A stretch of 64,000 nucleotides of DNA from Manihot esculenta. Its lineage: Eukaryota > Streptophyta > Magnoliopsida > Malpighiales > Euphorbiaceae. The stretch covers positions 15,748,263 to 15,812,262 of the forward strand of contig NC_035169.2 in assembly GCF_001659605.2 (NCBI RefSeq), in the 5' to 3' direction. The notes beneath the pieces are model-generated. The model was not told where the DNA came from. It was given only the letters and a program-made list of their open reading frames with translations, and ran no database searches. Made by a program: the position numbers and the translations under genes. Position 1 is the first letter of the stretch. The number at the start of each line of letters is the position of its first letter. Positions 55,371 through 64,000 of this stretch are shown here, piece after piece.

Positions 55371-55548
55371 ATGCCAGTCCACAAATACTGATGAGCCAAA
55401 AACAAGGAACCTTCTGGACAATGCAAGCAACCTGCTTACCAATTTGTTAAGTGGTGGACGACTTGGTTCCATGCCTATAGCAGAAGGCGCAGTATCTGAT
55501 CTGTTTGGTCGTCCACTCTTCTTCTCACTGTATGATTGGTTCTTGGAG
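55371..55548 (+). CDS. CYP97B: CYP97B cytochrome P450, exon 2
   Basis: Bounded by TGTAG|A at 55370/55371 and TTGGAG|GTAC at 55548/55549; 178 bp, ending in phase 0. It codes [20 protein letters not shown], then a [20 protein letters not shown] segment and [17 protein letters not shown]. These are nearly identical to what I recall of CYP97B proteins of Arabidopsis and soybean, and differ from CYP97A and CYP97C. CYP97 enzymes hydroxylate carotenoid rings in plastids on the way to lutein and zeaxanthin. The exact activity of CYP97B is less certain. Confidence 0.9.
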
Positions 55549-55917
55549 GTACTTTGTTATTTTCCCTTTCCATTCGATTAATGATGCTTCTGTATCCTCT
55601 TTTCACTCAGTAGCACGTGGTGTTTGACAACTGTGTTGTCACAAATAATTCTATGGATGACGCTTCACTTGGAAACCTCCATAGCCTGGCAATGCATGTA
55701 GCCCCATAAGAACTTTGTGGGTTGATAGGGGACTTGATAAATCTCTTACTTGCATTGGTTGATATTTGTATGCTGGTGATGATCTCAGATCATATTGTTC
55801 TTGCTTCATTTCTCATATCACTTTTTTTTTTCTCACTCTTATGACCTCTTAATATGTGTCTTTGTTGATAGTTGTGAATGACTCAAGTTTGACTTATCAT
55901 TCTTTTTAATGTGGCAG

Positions 55918-56025
55918 CATGGATCTGTCTATAAACTTGCTTTTGGTCCAAAAGCTTTTGTTGTTGTATCTGACCCTGTTGTTGCACGACATATTCTTCG
56001 AGAAAATGCATTTTCTTATGATAAG
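55918..56025 (+). CDS. CYP97B: CYP97B cytochrome P450, exon 3
   Basis: Bounded by GTGGCAG|CAT at 55917/55918 and ATAAG|GTACTG at 56025/56026; 108 bp, phase 0 at both ends. It codes [20 protein letters not shown] and then [16 protein letters not shown], the beta-1 sheet and helix B region of a P450. No stops or frameshifts. The next exon, expected to begin GVLAEILEP-like, is not in the remaining 8 kb, so the heme-binding and oxygen-binding parts must lie beyond the window if the gene is complete. Confidence 0.9.
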
Positions 56026-57056
56026 GTACTGTCTTGTACTTTTTTCACTTAATAACCAGCTCCCTGTACTTTGTTGCTTCTCGTTGCATTTACAGTGCCA
56101 ATGTTGTGTTGTAAAGTTTATTTAATGACATGCATGTGAATTCATGTGACCTTCGATTGGAAGAAGCTAGGGTAACTATGAGATCAAAATGCTAGCATGT
56201 TAGAAGATTGGTGTTTTAAAATACCAGATTATGATATATTTTGGCACAAGAATATGGAGGAGAATGAGGATGTGAAGTTGCTTTCCTTTTTGAGCCACAA
56301 CAATGCTTTTAATGAACTTTTTGCTGGGGATGGGAGATTTGGAAAGAGAGGAAGATTTGATGATCAGTTTGTTTTAGAATTTCTGTTTATCCAACTCACT
56401 GAATATCTTTTATTTTTATTTTTATTTTTTTTCTGAATTTCAATTTTTAACTTAATTATTTATTTTGAATGGGCTTGCTATTATTGCAAATAAATTATAG
56501 AAGATGTTTATTGCTTCTAACTTCTAAGGTATGCATCTAGAATGGATCAACAACACTTCATTTTTGAAATTTTTAATTTTTAGAATTGCATCATTGTATG
56601 CCACTTTTGGCTGCAACTTTTCCTTCAAGGTCGCATTGTTAGTAGAGAGAGAGAGAGAGAGAGATTAGAAATGAGAAAAAAAATTGGAAAGACAAAGTTT
56701 TATGTGGTTTGGCTAGTGTTCCTATGTCTAAGGATGGTTGCTTGCTTGTTTACTAACTACTGTTGAGAGGAGAATAATACAACCCTATCTGTATAGAGAT
56801 TACTTGTCCTTATGCAAGTAGGAAAGGAAATATATAATATACAAAATAACCCCCAAACAATAGTTTTCTTTTTCTTTAACAAATATGAGCCACAAAGTCA
56901 ACATGAAAGTACTTGCAAACTTTTTCTTTGTGCTATTGCATTTGGTGCATAATAAGCTAGTTTGAAGCTTCAAAAACTAAAGCAAATAACTTTGCCTATC
57001 TGTAACCAATATCTCATGAAAAAAGTTTTGTTTAGTGGTTAATGGTTTTTCAATCA
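56026..57056 (+). other. CYP97B intron 3, first part
   Basis: Begins with the donor GTACTG. No further exon is seen. It holds a (GA)n microsatellite at about 56644-56664 and a repeat-like stretch with a short polypurine run. The 79-codon frame at 56197-56436 has no recognised domain. Copia elements start at about 57057. Confidence 0.6.
56644..56664. repeat. (GA)n microsatellite
   Basis: About ten GA units in intron 3 of CYP97B. Confidence 0.9.
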
Positions 57057-57289
57057 TGGTGAAAACGGTGATGAAAAGAAGTGGGAAGCATAAACTTTGA
57101 GAGAAAAATGCTTGATTATTCCACTCAAGCCAATTAGAGTATATATACTACTTACAAGAATAAATTAATTCCCTAATTATAGCCTAATCATATCCCAATC
57201 ACATCACACAATCATATCCCTAATTATGCACACAATCACTACAAATCTAGGCTATTTACAGAAAGTATCTCAACGCTCCTCCTCAAGTT

Positions 57290-58058
57290 GGAGCGTACAT
57301 GTCATATGCTCCAAGCTTGTTACAAATATATTCAATTTGTGAACTCTAAAGAGATTTTGTGAAAATATCAACTAGTTGATCACTTGAGTTGACAAAACTA
57401 GTATAAATGCATTCTGACTCAATCTTTTGCCTAATAAAATGACAATCCACCTCTATATGCTTTGTCCTCATAAAAAACTGGATTTGATGTAATATGGAGA
57501 GCAGCTTGATTATCACATATCAGTTTTATTTGGCCAGTATCGCCATATTTCAATTCCTGAAGGAGTTGCTTCAACCAAATGAGTTCGCATGCTGTCAGAA
57601 TCATAGCTCGATATTTTGCTTCTGTACTTGATCTTGCAACCACACCCTATTTTTTACTTTTCCAGGATATAAAATTCCCTCCAATCATAATATAATATCC
57701 TGAAGTAGATCGTCCATCTGAAGGAGAATATGTTCAATCTGCATCAGAATAGCCAACAATTTGTGAGTGACTCTTGTCCTCATAGAGTAGATCCTGTCTT
57801 GGAGCTCATTTGATATATTTAAGAATGCGAATGACTGCATCTCAATGACTACTGTAGGGGGTTTGAAGAAATTGACTAACTACACTTGCAGCAAAGAAAA
57901 TAAATGGTCGTGTGATAGTGAGATAATTGAGCTTGCCAACTAATCTTCTGTATCTAGCAGGATCTTTAAGTGGCTCCTCCTGTTTAGGAACAAGTTTGAC
58001 ATTTGGATCTATAGGAGTATCCATGTGTCTATAGTCTAACATGCTTGTTTCTTCCAAT
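57290..58058 (-). pseudogene. copia B: end of reverse transcriptase and RNase H
   Basis: Minus-strand frames. 58058-57842 has DTPIDPNVKLVPKQEEPLKD and RYRRLVGKLNYLTITRP, the standard spacer before RNase H. 57643-57431 has ARSSTEAKYRAMILTACELI, WLKQLLQEL and LICDNQAALHIT, the RNase H region. A frameshift in the HEKTKHIE segment and stops break it. Paralogous to 63083-63940. Confidence 0.8.
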
Positions 58059-58063
58059 ATATG

Positions 58064-58250
58064 TATAGAAGAATAATATTTGTTGTTGTATATCACAATA
58101 GAGATTACAACCTATTTATACGTGAGAGACGATATCTAAACAGGAAGGAAAATCAAGCCTATGATTATACATCTCTAAGATTAAGTAACTAACTCATCTA
58201 TCAATATTTACTTCCTATATTAACATATTTACCTCCTATAACCTATAACA
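58064..58250 (-). repeat. 3' LTR of copia element A
   Basis: 187 bp. On the minus strand it starts TGTTATAGGTTATAGG. Its last bases are TATA where the partner has TACA, a change of the terminal CA. Confidence 0.85.
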
Positions 58251-58257
58251 CTCCCCC

Positions 58258-59650
58258 TCAAGTTGGAGCATAAATGTTAATCATGCCCAACTTGTTACAT
58301 ATATAATCAACTCGAGTTCCATTTAGAGCTTTAGTGAAGATATCTCCTAATTGTTCTCCAGTTCGGATATGTCCTGTTGATATTATCTTTTGTTGGACCT
58401 TTTCACGAACAAAATGACAATCAATCTCGATATGTTTAGTCATCTCTCTCGTGACATACTGGATTGGAGGCAATGTGGATAGCTGCTTGATTATCACACC
58501 ACAACTTAGCAGGCACCGAACCTGTGAACCCAACTTCTTCTAATAGTTGACGTACCCACAAGACTTCACAAACGGCTTGTGCCATGGCTCGATATTCAGA
58601 TTCAGCACTAGAACGGGAGATCACATTTTGCTTCTTACTTTTCCATGAGACCAAGTTACCTTCCACAAAAACACAATACCCAGTAGTTGACCTCCTATCA
58701 ACCTTTGAGCTTGCCCAATCAGCATCAGAAAAACATTCAATATTTGAGTGCCCATGGTTACCATAGAATAGGCTTTGCCCTGGGGCCTTTTTAAGGTAAC
58801 AAAGAATCTGTCCCAAAGCATCCCATTGGGCAACAGTAGGAGAGGACACAAACTGACTTACCACACTCACTGAATATGCAATATCAGGACGAGTCACGGT
58901 CAAATAATTCAGCTTTCCAACTAATCTTCTATACCTTTCAGGATCTGCAAATGGCTCACTGTCTTCTGTGGTAAGTTGAAGGTTAGGGGTCGTTGGGGCA
59001 CTACAAGGCTTCGCACCCAATTTTCCTGTTTCTGCTAACAAATCAAGAACATATTTTCTTTAAGACAAGAAGATGCCTTTCTTACACCGCATAACTTCGA
59101 TTCCCAAGAAATATTTCAGTGAACCCAAATCCTTTGTATGAAACTGTGTTTTAAGAAATTCTTTTAGGGATGTGATGCCAGCAATGTCACTTCCTGTGAT
59201 AACGATATCATCCATATATACTACAAGCAGAATTACTCCACTATCAGAATTTCTATAAAACACTGAGTGATCACACTTACTCATTTTCATTCCAAATTGT
59301 TGGACCACCTCACTAAACTTGCCAAACCATGCTCGAGGACACTGTTTCAAGCCATAAAGGGATTTTCGAAGTCTACAAACCTTGCCTGACTCCCTCTGAG
59401 CAACAAAACCATGTGGTTGCTCAATATAAACCTCCTCCTGAAGATCACCATGAAGAAAAGTATTTTTAATATCCAATTGATGCAAAGGCCAATCATGTGT
59501 AGCTGCCAAGGAAATAAACAATCGAACAGATGCGAGCTTAGCAACTGGGGAAAATGTATCAGAATAGTCAACTTCATAAGTTTGTGCATAACCTTTGGCC
59601 ACTAAACGGGCCTTGAGGCGAGCAACAGATCCATCAGGATTTACATTCAC
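58258..59650 (-). pseudogene. copia A: reverse transcriptase and RNase H
   Basis: 59650-59060 begins with NPDGSVARLKARLVAKGYAQ and has VVYMDDIVITGSD (YMDD intact), GLKQCPRAWF and LGSLKYFLGIEV. After one in-frame stop near 59058 the frame goes on (59041-58436) with LLAETGKLGAKPCSAP, the spacer, and RNase H (CFSDADWASSKVDRRSTTGY, SRSSAESEYRAMA, LWCDNQAAIHI). A frameshift near 58440 leads to the last frame (58533-58258) with TKHIEIDCHFVREKV and the end KLGMINIYAPT. The enzyme would copy RNA into DNA in the virus-like particle; this copy is broken. Confidence 0.88.
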
Positions 59651-59659
59651 TGCAAATAC

Positions 59660-60838
59660 CTATTTGCACCCAATAGCCCGCTTTCCTGGGGGCAAGGACA
59701 TCAATTCCCAAGTACCATTAGTGTCAAGGGCCATCATTTCCTCTTCCATTGCAGCATGCCAACCAAGATGGGACAAAGCCTCAATAACAGTTTTGGGAAC
59801 TGAAATAGAATCTAAAGCAGTGGCAAAACAACGAGAAGAAGAGGATAATTGATCATAAGAGACAAGCTGAAATAGGATAAGTGCAAGTACGTTTACCTTT
59901 GCGAAGAGCAATGGGCAAATCCAAATCAGACAGTGAAGGATCAGTGGGAGTAGGATCTGTCAACGAAGAAGCGGGTAGTGGAGTAGAGTCAGAGTCCTCT
60001 AAGCGTCTGGAATACACATGAAAGATGGGAGGGCGACCTGGCACATGAGTGAAAGGTGTAGGAGTAGTCTGAGGAGACAGAGAGCGAACAATGTATAACA
60101 AGAGGTCATCTTCCTCCTCTTGGGTGTTATAAATAGATGATGGCGGAAAAAACGGAGTGGACTCAAAGAATGTTACATTCGCAGACACAAGATATCGATT
60201 CAAATCAGGAGAAAAACAACGATACCCTTTCTGACGTCGAGAGTAGCCAAGGAAGACACATTTGATTGATTTGGGATCCAATTTAGTAACCTGTGGACGA
60301 ACATCACGAACAAAACAAGTACACCCAAAGATACGTGGCTCAATAGAAAACAAAGATTTAGTGGGAACCAAAATATTATAAGGGATATCACCATGAAGGA
60401 TGGAGGAAGGCATGCGCTTGATCAAAAAACAAGCCGTGGATACAGCATCAGCCCAAAAACATTTAGGTATTTTCATTTGGAATAAGAGGGCTCTGGCTAC
60501 TTCAAGAAGATGTCGATTTTTTCTTTCGGCAACTCTATTTTGTGAAGGAGTGTCAACATAAGAGGACTGATGAAGAATCCATTTTTGTAACAAATAAGAT
60601 TGAAATTCCCCGGAGAGATACTCTTTAGCATTATCACTTTGCAATATACGAATGAGAATATTGAATTGGATTTGGATTTCAGCATAAAACGCACAAAAGA
60701 TAGAAAATAATTCTGAACGACTCTTCATTAAAAATAACCAAGTAGTACGAGAGAAGTCATCAATAAAAGTAACAAAATACTTAAAGCCAGACTTAGACAC
60801 AGTAGGACAAGGACCCCAAACATCTGAATGTACTAACT
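59660..60838 (-). pseudogene. copia A: integrase
   Basis: 60800-59853 carries the integrase core: GFKYFVTFIDDFSRTTWLFL, ILQSDNAKEYLSGEF, and SSYVDTPSQNRVAERKNRHL with the glutamate, giving a complete D, D, E set. The GKR-type motif region follows (IFGCTCFVRD, KSIKCVFLGYSRRQKGYRCF). One extra base in a run of six G (plus strand, 60842-60847) shifts it out of frame with protease, and a second shift near 59880 leads to 59911-59660, which ends at a stop where tryptophan is expected. Confidence 0.88.
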
Positions 60839-61565
60839 CAAAGGGGGGACGGAGCCCGTTTATTGACTCGAGACACTAAAGGTAAACGATGATGTTTGGC
60901 AAATTGACAAGACTCACAATCTAAAACAGACAAAGAATGAAACTGTGGATATAACTTCTTCAAAGCCGAGAGAGAAGGATGCCCCAAACGACAATGAACA
61001 TCAAAAGATGTTAAACGCGTGGAACATGCAAGAGATCTAGGTAGTTGTTGATCCAAGACGTAGAGACCCTCTGACTCACGCCCTCTACCAATAATCTGTT
61101 TCGTCGAAAGATCCTGAAAAATACAGTGATCAGGAAAGAATGAGACACAACAATTCAATGCACGAGTGAGTTTATTAACAGAAAGCAAATTAAATGCGAA
61201 CTTAGGGAGACATAAAACAAAGGATACGGAAAGAGAAAGGGTTAAGTTGACATGACCAGAACCCATGACAAAAGATTTAGTACCATCAACAAGAGTAACA
61301 TAAGAAGGCGATGCATGAGACTCAAGATTGGACAAAAGGGTAGAATTGCCTGACATATGATCGGTAGCACCAGAATCAATAACCCATTTGGAGGATGAAG
61401 ACACAAGACATGCAGTAGAGTTACTTGACTCGGCAATTGCAGTGATAGAGGAGGAATTAGAGGATTTCAGAGATGCTTGGTATTGAGTGAATTGTGCATA
61501 CTCATCTGCAGATATCAAAATCCCCTGATCTGAAGGGGCCTCAACTGCCATATGCGCCATTTGTG
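60838..61565 (-). pseudogene. copia A: protease and integrase zinc-binding region
   Basis: Minus strand, frame from about 61565 (MAHMAVEAPSDQGILISADE, the end of Gag). KWVIDSGATDHMSGN contains the intact protease DSG. YVTLVDGTKSFVMGSGHV follows, then the GAG-pre-integrase part with CRLGHPSLSALKKLYPQF and CESCQFAKH (H-H-C-C zinc site). It ends at 60838 through the frameshift into integrase. The product would be part of a longer Gag-Pol. Confidence 0.88.
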
Positions 61566-61589
61566 TGCACTGATTCTTATTCTGTAGAA

Positions 61590-61692
61590 CAGTACCGATG
61601 AACAGTGCTGTGAACAGTATCAATGAACGGTGCCCGTGAACAGTATCCGTGAACAGTGCCGATAAACAGTACCCGAATATGAACAATACCAA
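61590..61692. repeat. TGAACAGT minisatellite in copia A leader
   Basis: About eight imperfect tandem copies of a roughly 12-bp unit (CC/TGTGAACAGTA/GC) between the 5' LTR and protease. Such GTTCAC-rich stretches occur in leaders of plant copia elements, as far as I recall. Confidence 0.7.
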
Positions 61693-61894
61693 AAAAACAC
61701 CTCCACCCAACACCCGAACGGCAAACAAATCTCAGATTTGACAAGGGGACAGTGTGGCGACTCTAACGACGGTGAGATCCAAATGTTACCCTTTATGGGT
61801 AACCCAAATGAACAGAGATCTAAGTTTCCAAAAAAAAAATTTTAAACTTGATGAGAGAGAAAAAAAAATCTCTACGAGAATGGCTCTGATACCA

Positions 61895-62082
61895 TGTAGA
61901 AGAATAATATTTATTGTTGTATATCACAATAGAGATTACAACCTATTTATACATGAGAGACGGTATCTAAACAGGAAGGAAAATCAAGCCTATGATTATA
62001 CAATCTCTAATATTAAGTAACTAACCCATCTATCAATATTTACTTCCTATATTAACATATTTACTTTCTATAACCTATAACA
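61895..62082 (-). repeat. 5' LTR of copia element A
   Basis: 188 bp; ends TACA on the minus strand, followed at once by the primer site. Confidence 0.88.
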
Positions 62083-62087
62083 ATATG

Positions 62088-62846
62088 CAAAGCATATTTC
62101 CGTTGAGAAATTGCAATACCTATTTTAGATTGTGCCACTTCAATCTCCAAGAAATACTTCAATTTGATAGGTCTTTAGTTTGAAAATGACTGAACAAATG
62201 TTGCTTAAGCTGAAAGATCCCATCATGATCATTTCCTGTGATGACAATATCATCAACATAGACCACCAAGTAGATGCATCTATCACTATTATGATTAAAA
62301 AATATGGAATGATCAGGATTACTTGGAGACATCCCAAACTGTTGAAATACAGTGCTGAATCGTCCAAACCATGCGAGGAAACTGTTTTAGTCCATATAAA
62401 AAGCGCCGAAGACGACATACTAAGCCTGACTCCTCCCGAGCAACAAATCTTGAAGGTTGCTCTCTGTGTAAACTTTTTTGGTGAGCTCTCCATGAAGAAA
62501 TACATTTTTAATGTCCAGTTGATAAAGGGTCCAGTGATTAATTGCAGCCAATGAAATAAGGAGGCGAACAGAAGCTATTTTGGGTAATAGAGAGAGTATC
62601 ATTATAATCAAGTCCAAAAATTTGTGTGTAACTTTTAACAACAAGGCGAGCTTTAAGGCGATTAGTTTTGCCATCAGATCCCACCTTAACTGTGTAAACC
62701 CATCAACAACCAACAATAGACTTGTCAGGTGGTAAGGATACCGGTTCTCAAGTTCCATTGTTATGAAGAACAGTCATTTCCTCAATCATGTCATTACACC
62801 AACCAGGATGATTCAATGCTTCTCTAACTGTCTTGGATATAGAGAC
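62088..62846 (-). pseudogene. copia B: reverse transcriptase, N-terminal two thirds
   Basis: Minus-strand frames with shifts. About 62840-62740 has SKTVREALNHPGWC-like sequence, the end of the integrase-RT linker. 62758-62420 includes a degraded RT opening and LAAINHWTLYQLDIKNVFLHGE (normally LAAxxxWPLxQlDvKNAFLHG). Around 62270-62240 there is a VYVDDIVIT-like stretch. Stops occur throughout. It continues at 58058 beyond element A. Confidence 0.75.
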
Positions 62847-63072
62847 TGAAACCGATGATGAAAAGAAAGAAGAAGAAAGCAGATGCTTTGAGAGAAAATA
62901 CTTGATTATTCCCCTCAAGTCAATTGGGGTATATATACTACTTACAAGAGTACATACTAGGTAAGAAAATAAATTAATTCCCTAATTATAGCCTAATTAT
63001 ATCCCAATTATATCACATAATCATATCCCTAATTATCACTACAAATCTAGGCTATTTACAGAAAGAATCTCA
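62846..63072 (-). repeat. LTR shared between copia elements B and C
   Basis: Matches 57057-57272 over nearly its full length (e.g. GGTATATATACTACTTACAA versus AGTATATATACTACTTACAA). On the minus strand it follows the end of element C and precedes the truncated element B. Ends are approximate. Confidence 0.65.
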
Positions 63073-64000
63073 ACACTTCCCTTCAAGCTAGTGCATACAT
63101 GTCATATGCTCCAAACTTGTTATAAATATACTTGTTTCTTGAACCTCGAAGAGATTTTGTGAAAACATCAGCTAGTTGATCATAGGAGTTGATAAAGCTA
63201 GTAGAAATGCATCCCGACTCAATCTTTTGCCTAATAAAATGACAATCCATCTCTATATGCTTCGTCTTCTCATGAAAAACTGGATTTGATGCAATATGGA
63301 GGGTAGCTTGATTATCACATATTAGTTTCATTTGGCCAGTATCCCTATATTTTAATTCTTGAAGGAGTTGCTTCAACCAAATGAATTCGCATGTTGCTAA
63401 AGCCATAGCTCAATATTCTGCTTCTGCACTTGATCTTGCAACCACACCCTGTTTTTTACTTTTCCAGGATATAAGATTCCCTCCAATCATAATATAATAT
63501 CCTGAAGTAGATCGTCTATCTTTAGGGGAACCTGTCCAATGTGCATCAGAATAGCCAACAATTTGTGAGTGACCCTTGTCCTCATAGAGTAGTCCTTGTC
63601 CTGGAACTCCTTTGATATATCTAAGAATGCGAATGACTAAATCTCAGTGACTACTGTATGGGGTTTGAAGAAATTGACTAACCACACTTACAGCAAAGGA
63701 GACATTTGGTCGAGTGATAGTGAGATAATTGAGCTTGTCGACTAATCTTCTGTATCTAGCAGGATCTTTAAGTGGTTCCCCCTGTTCAGGAACCCGTTTG
63801 ACATTTGGATCCATGGGAGTATCCACATGTCTACAGTCTAACATGTCTGTTTCTTCCAATATATCCAAAGCATATTTCCGTTGAGAAATCGCAATACCTG
63901 TTTTAGACTGTGCCACTTCAATCACCAAGAAATACTTCAATTTCCCTAGGTCTTTTGTTTGGAAATGACTGAATAAATGTTTCTTAAGCTGAGAGATTCT
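63073..64000 (-). pseudogene. copia C: end of reverse transcriptase and RNase H, running off the window
   Basis: Second copy of the family of element B. From the window end to 63644 come the end of RT (KYFLVIEVAQSKTGIAISQR, YALDILEETDMLDC) and the spacer (HVDTPMDPNVKRVPEQGEP). 63406-63083 holds RNase H and the tail (LICDNQATLHIASNPVFHE, KTKHIEMDCHFIRQKI, QLADVFTKSL, ending DMYALA). A stop and frame change lie between them near 63410-63640. The rest of the element lies beyond the window. Confidence 0.85.

Larger units (their letters stand above)
58064..62082 (-). mobile_element. Ty1/copia element A, 4.0 kb, lacking gag
   Basis: Minus-strand element with LTRs of 187-188 bp (58064-58250 and 61895-62082) and perfect ATATG duplications (58059-58063, 62083-62087). 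The primer site TGGTATCAGAGCC lies at 61894-61882 (minus). Pol is complete in order: protease, integrase, reverse transcriptase, RNase H. It has about three frameshifts and two in-frame stops. Only about 370 bp separate the 5' LTR from protease, so the UBN2 and zinc-knuckle parts of gag are missing; full copies of such elements are near 5 kb. The LTRs differ at about nine places (4-5%), so it is an old insertion. Confidence 0.9.
57057..62846 (-). mobile_element. partial copia element B in the CYP97B intron, split by element A
   Basis: Minus strand. Reverse transcriptase is at 62846-62088, then element A (58064-62082), then the end of RT and RNase H (58058 to about 57285), then a 3' LTR of about 216 bp (57057-57272; on the minus strand starting TGAGATAC). 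RT starts with a WELENRYPYHL-like piece; gag, protease and most of integrase are absent. Upstream it joins, without a complete LTR-to-gag interval, an LTR-like sequence (62846-63072) that also serves as the 3' LTR of element C. Confidence 0.7.

Noticed and set aside
56197..56436. 79-codon frame in CYP97B intron 3
   Set aside because: It has no match to P450 exon 4 or to TE domains that I can recognise, and it ends in low-complexity Phe/Leu.
1..64000. CRISPR array, bacterial operons, rRNA or clear tRNA genes
   Set aside because: None seen. Repeats here are terminal repeats or low-complexity DNA, and methionine tRNA-like words are retroelement primer sites.

Overview
The window is nuclear DNA of a flowering plant. 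It carries an EMB1025-type pentatricopeptide repeat gene, the 5' exons of a chloroplast cytochrome P450 of the CYP97B family, and layer on layer of plant LTR retrotransposons primed by initiator methionine tRNA. Base composition is AT-rich, and the retroelement families suggest a woody eudicot, possibly Euphorbiaceae (cassava/rubber tree type). That placement rests on general impression only.

Layout. 1-5180: relics of transposon-derived genes (plant mobile domain, putative gypsy-type transposase, copia gag), a miniature TRIM element, then empty AT-rich DNA. 5180-5950: minus-strand relic of an unrecognised gene. 7290-9310: two DNA transposon insertions, a Stowaway-type MITE split by a second repeat and a hAT-like element with GGCCGTTACG-rich ends. 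10690-12726: the intronless PPR gene, minus strand, the only complete host gene. 13760-15620: hAT-like remnant and AT-rich DNA.

15619-22260: a deleted Ty3/gypsy element (minus) whose integrase was split by a 2.2 kb solo LTR, a second solo LTR of 1.4 kb, and an ABCE/RLI pseudogene. 22630-26390: a long-inverted-repeat element into which a short non-autonomous gypsy element and an 0.8 kb solo LTR inserted, each with a perfect 5-bp target duplication. 26440-43860: a decayed copia element (plus) split by a young 9.85 kb Tekay/Del-type gypsy element (31395-41248) with 2252-bp LTRs, exact GTTAC duplications and one frameshift in gag.

43865-48800: AT-rich DNA with another inverted-repeat element and a copia gag relic. 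48799-52649: a complete non-autonomous gypsy element that codes only for Gag-protease plus an integrase-like tail. 54470-56025: promoter and exons 1-3 of CYP97B. The following intron runs past the window end and holds at least two tandem, LTR-sharing minus-strand copia copies, one of them split by a third copia element lacking gag.

Only two host genes, one of them incomplete here, look functional. Most other identifiable sequence is transposable-element material, and order of insertion can be read from target-site duplications. The most unusual features are arrays of near-palindromic GCCGAA motifs inside the Tekay-type LTRs, two gypsy families reduced independently to Gag-protease plus an integrase tail, and polyproteins whose frame runs into the 3' LTR at a shared TGAYAC boundary.
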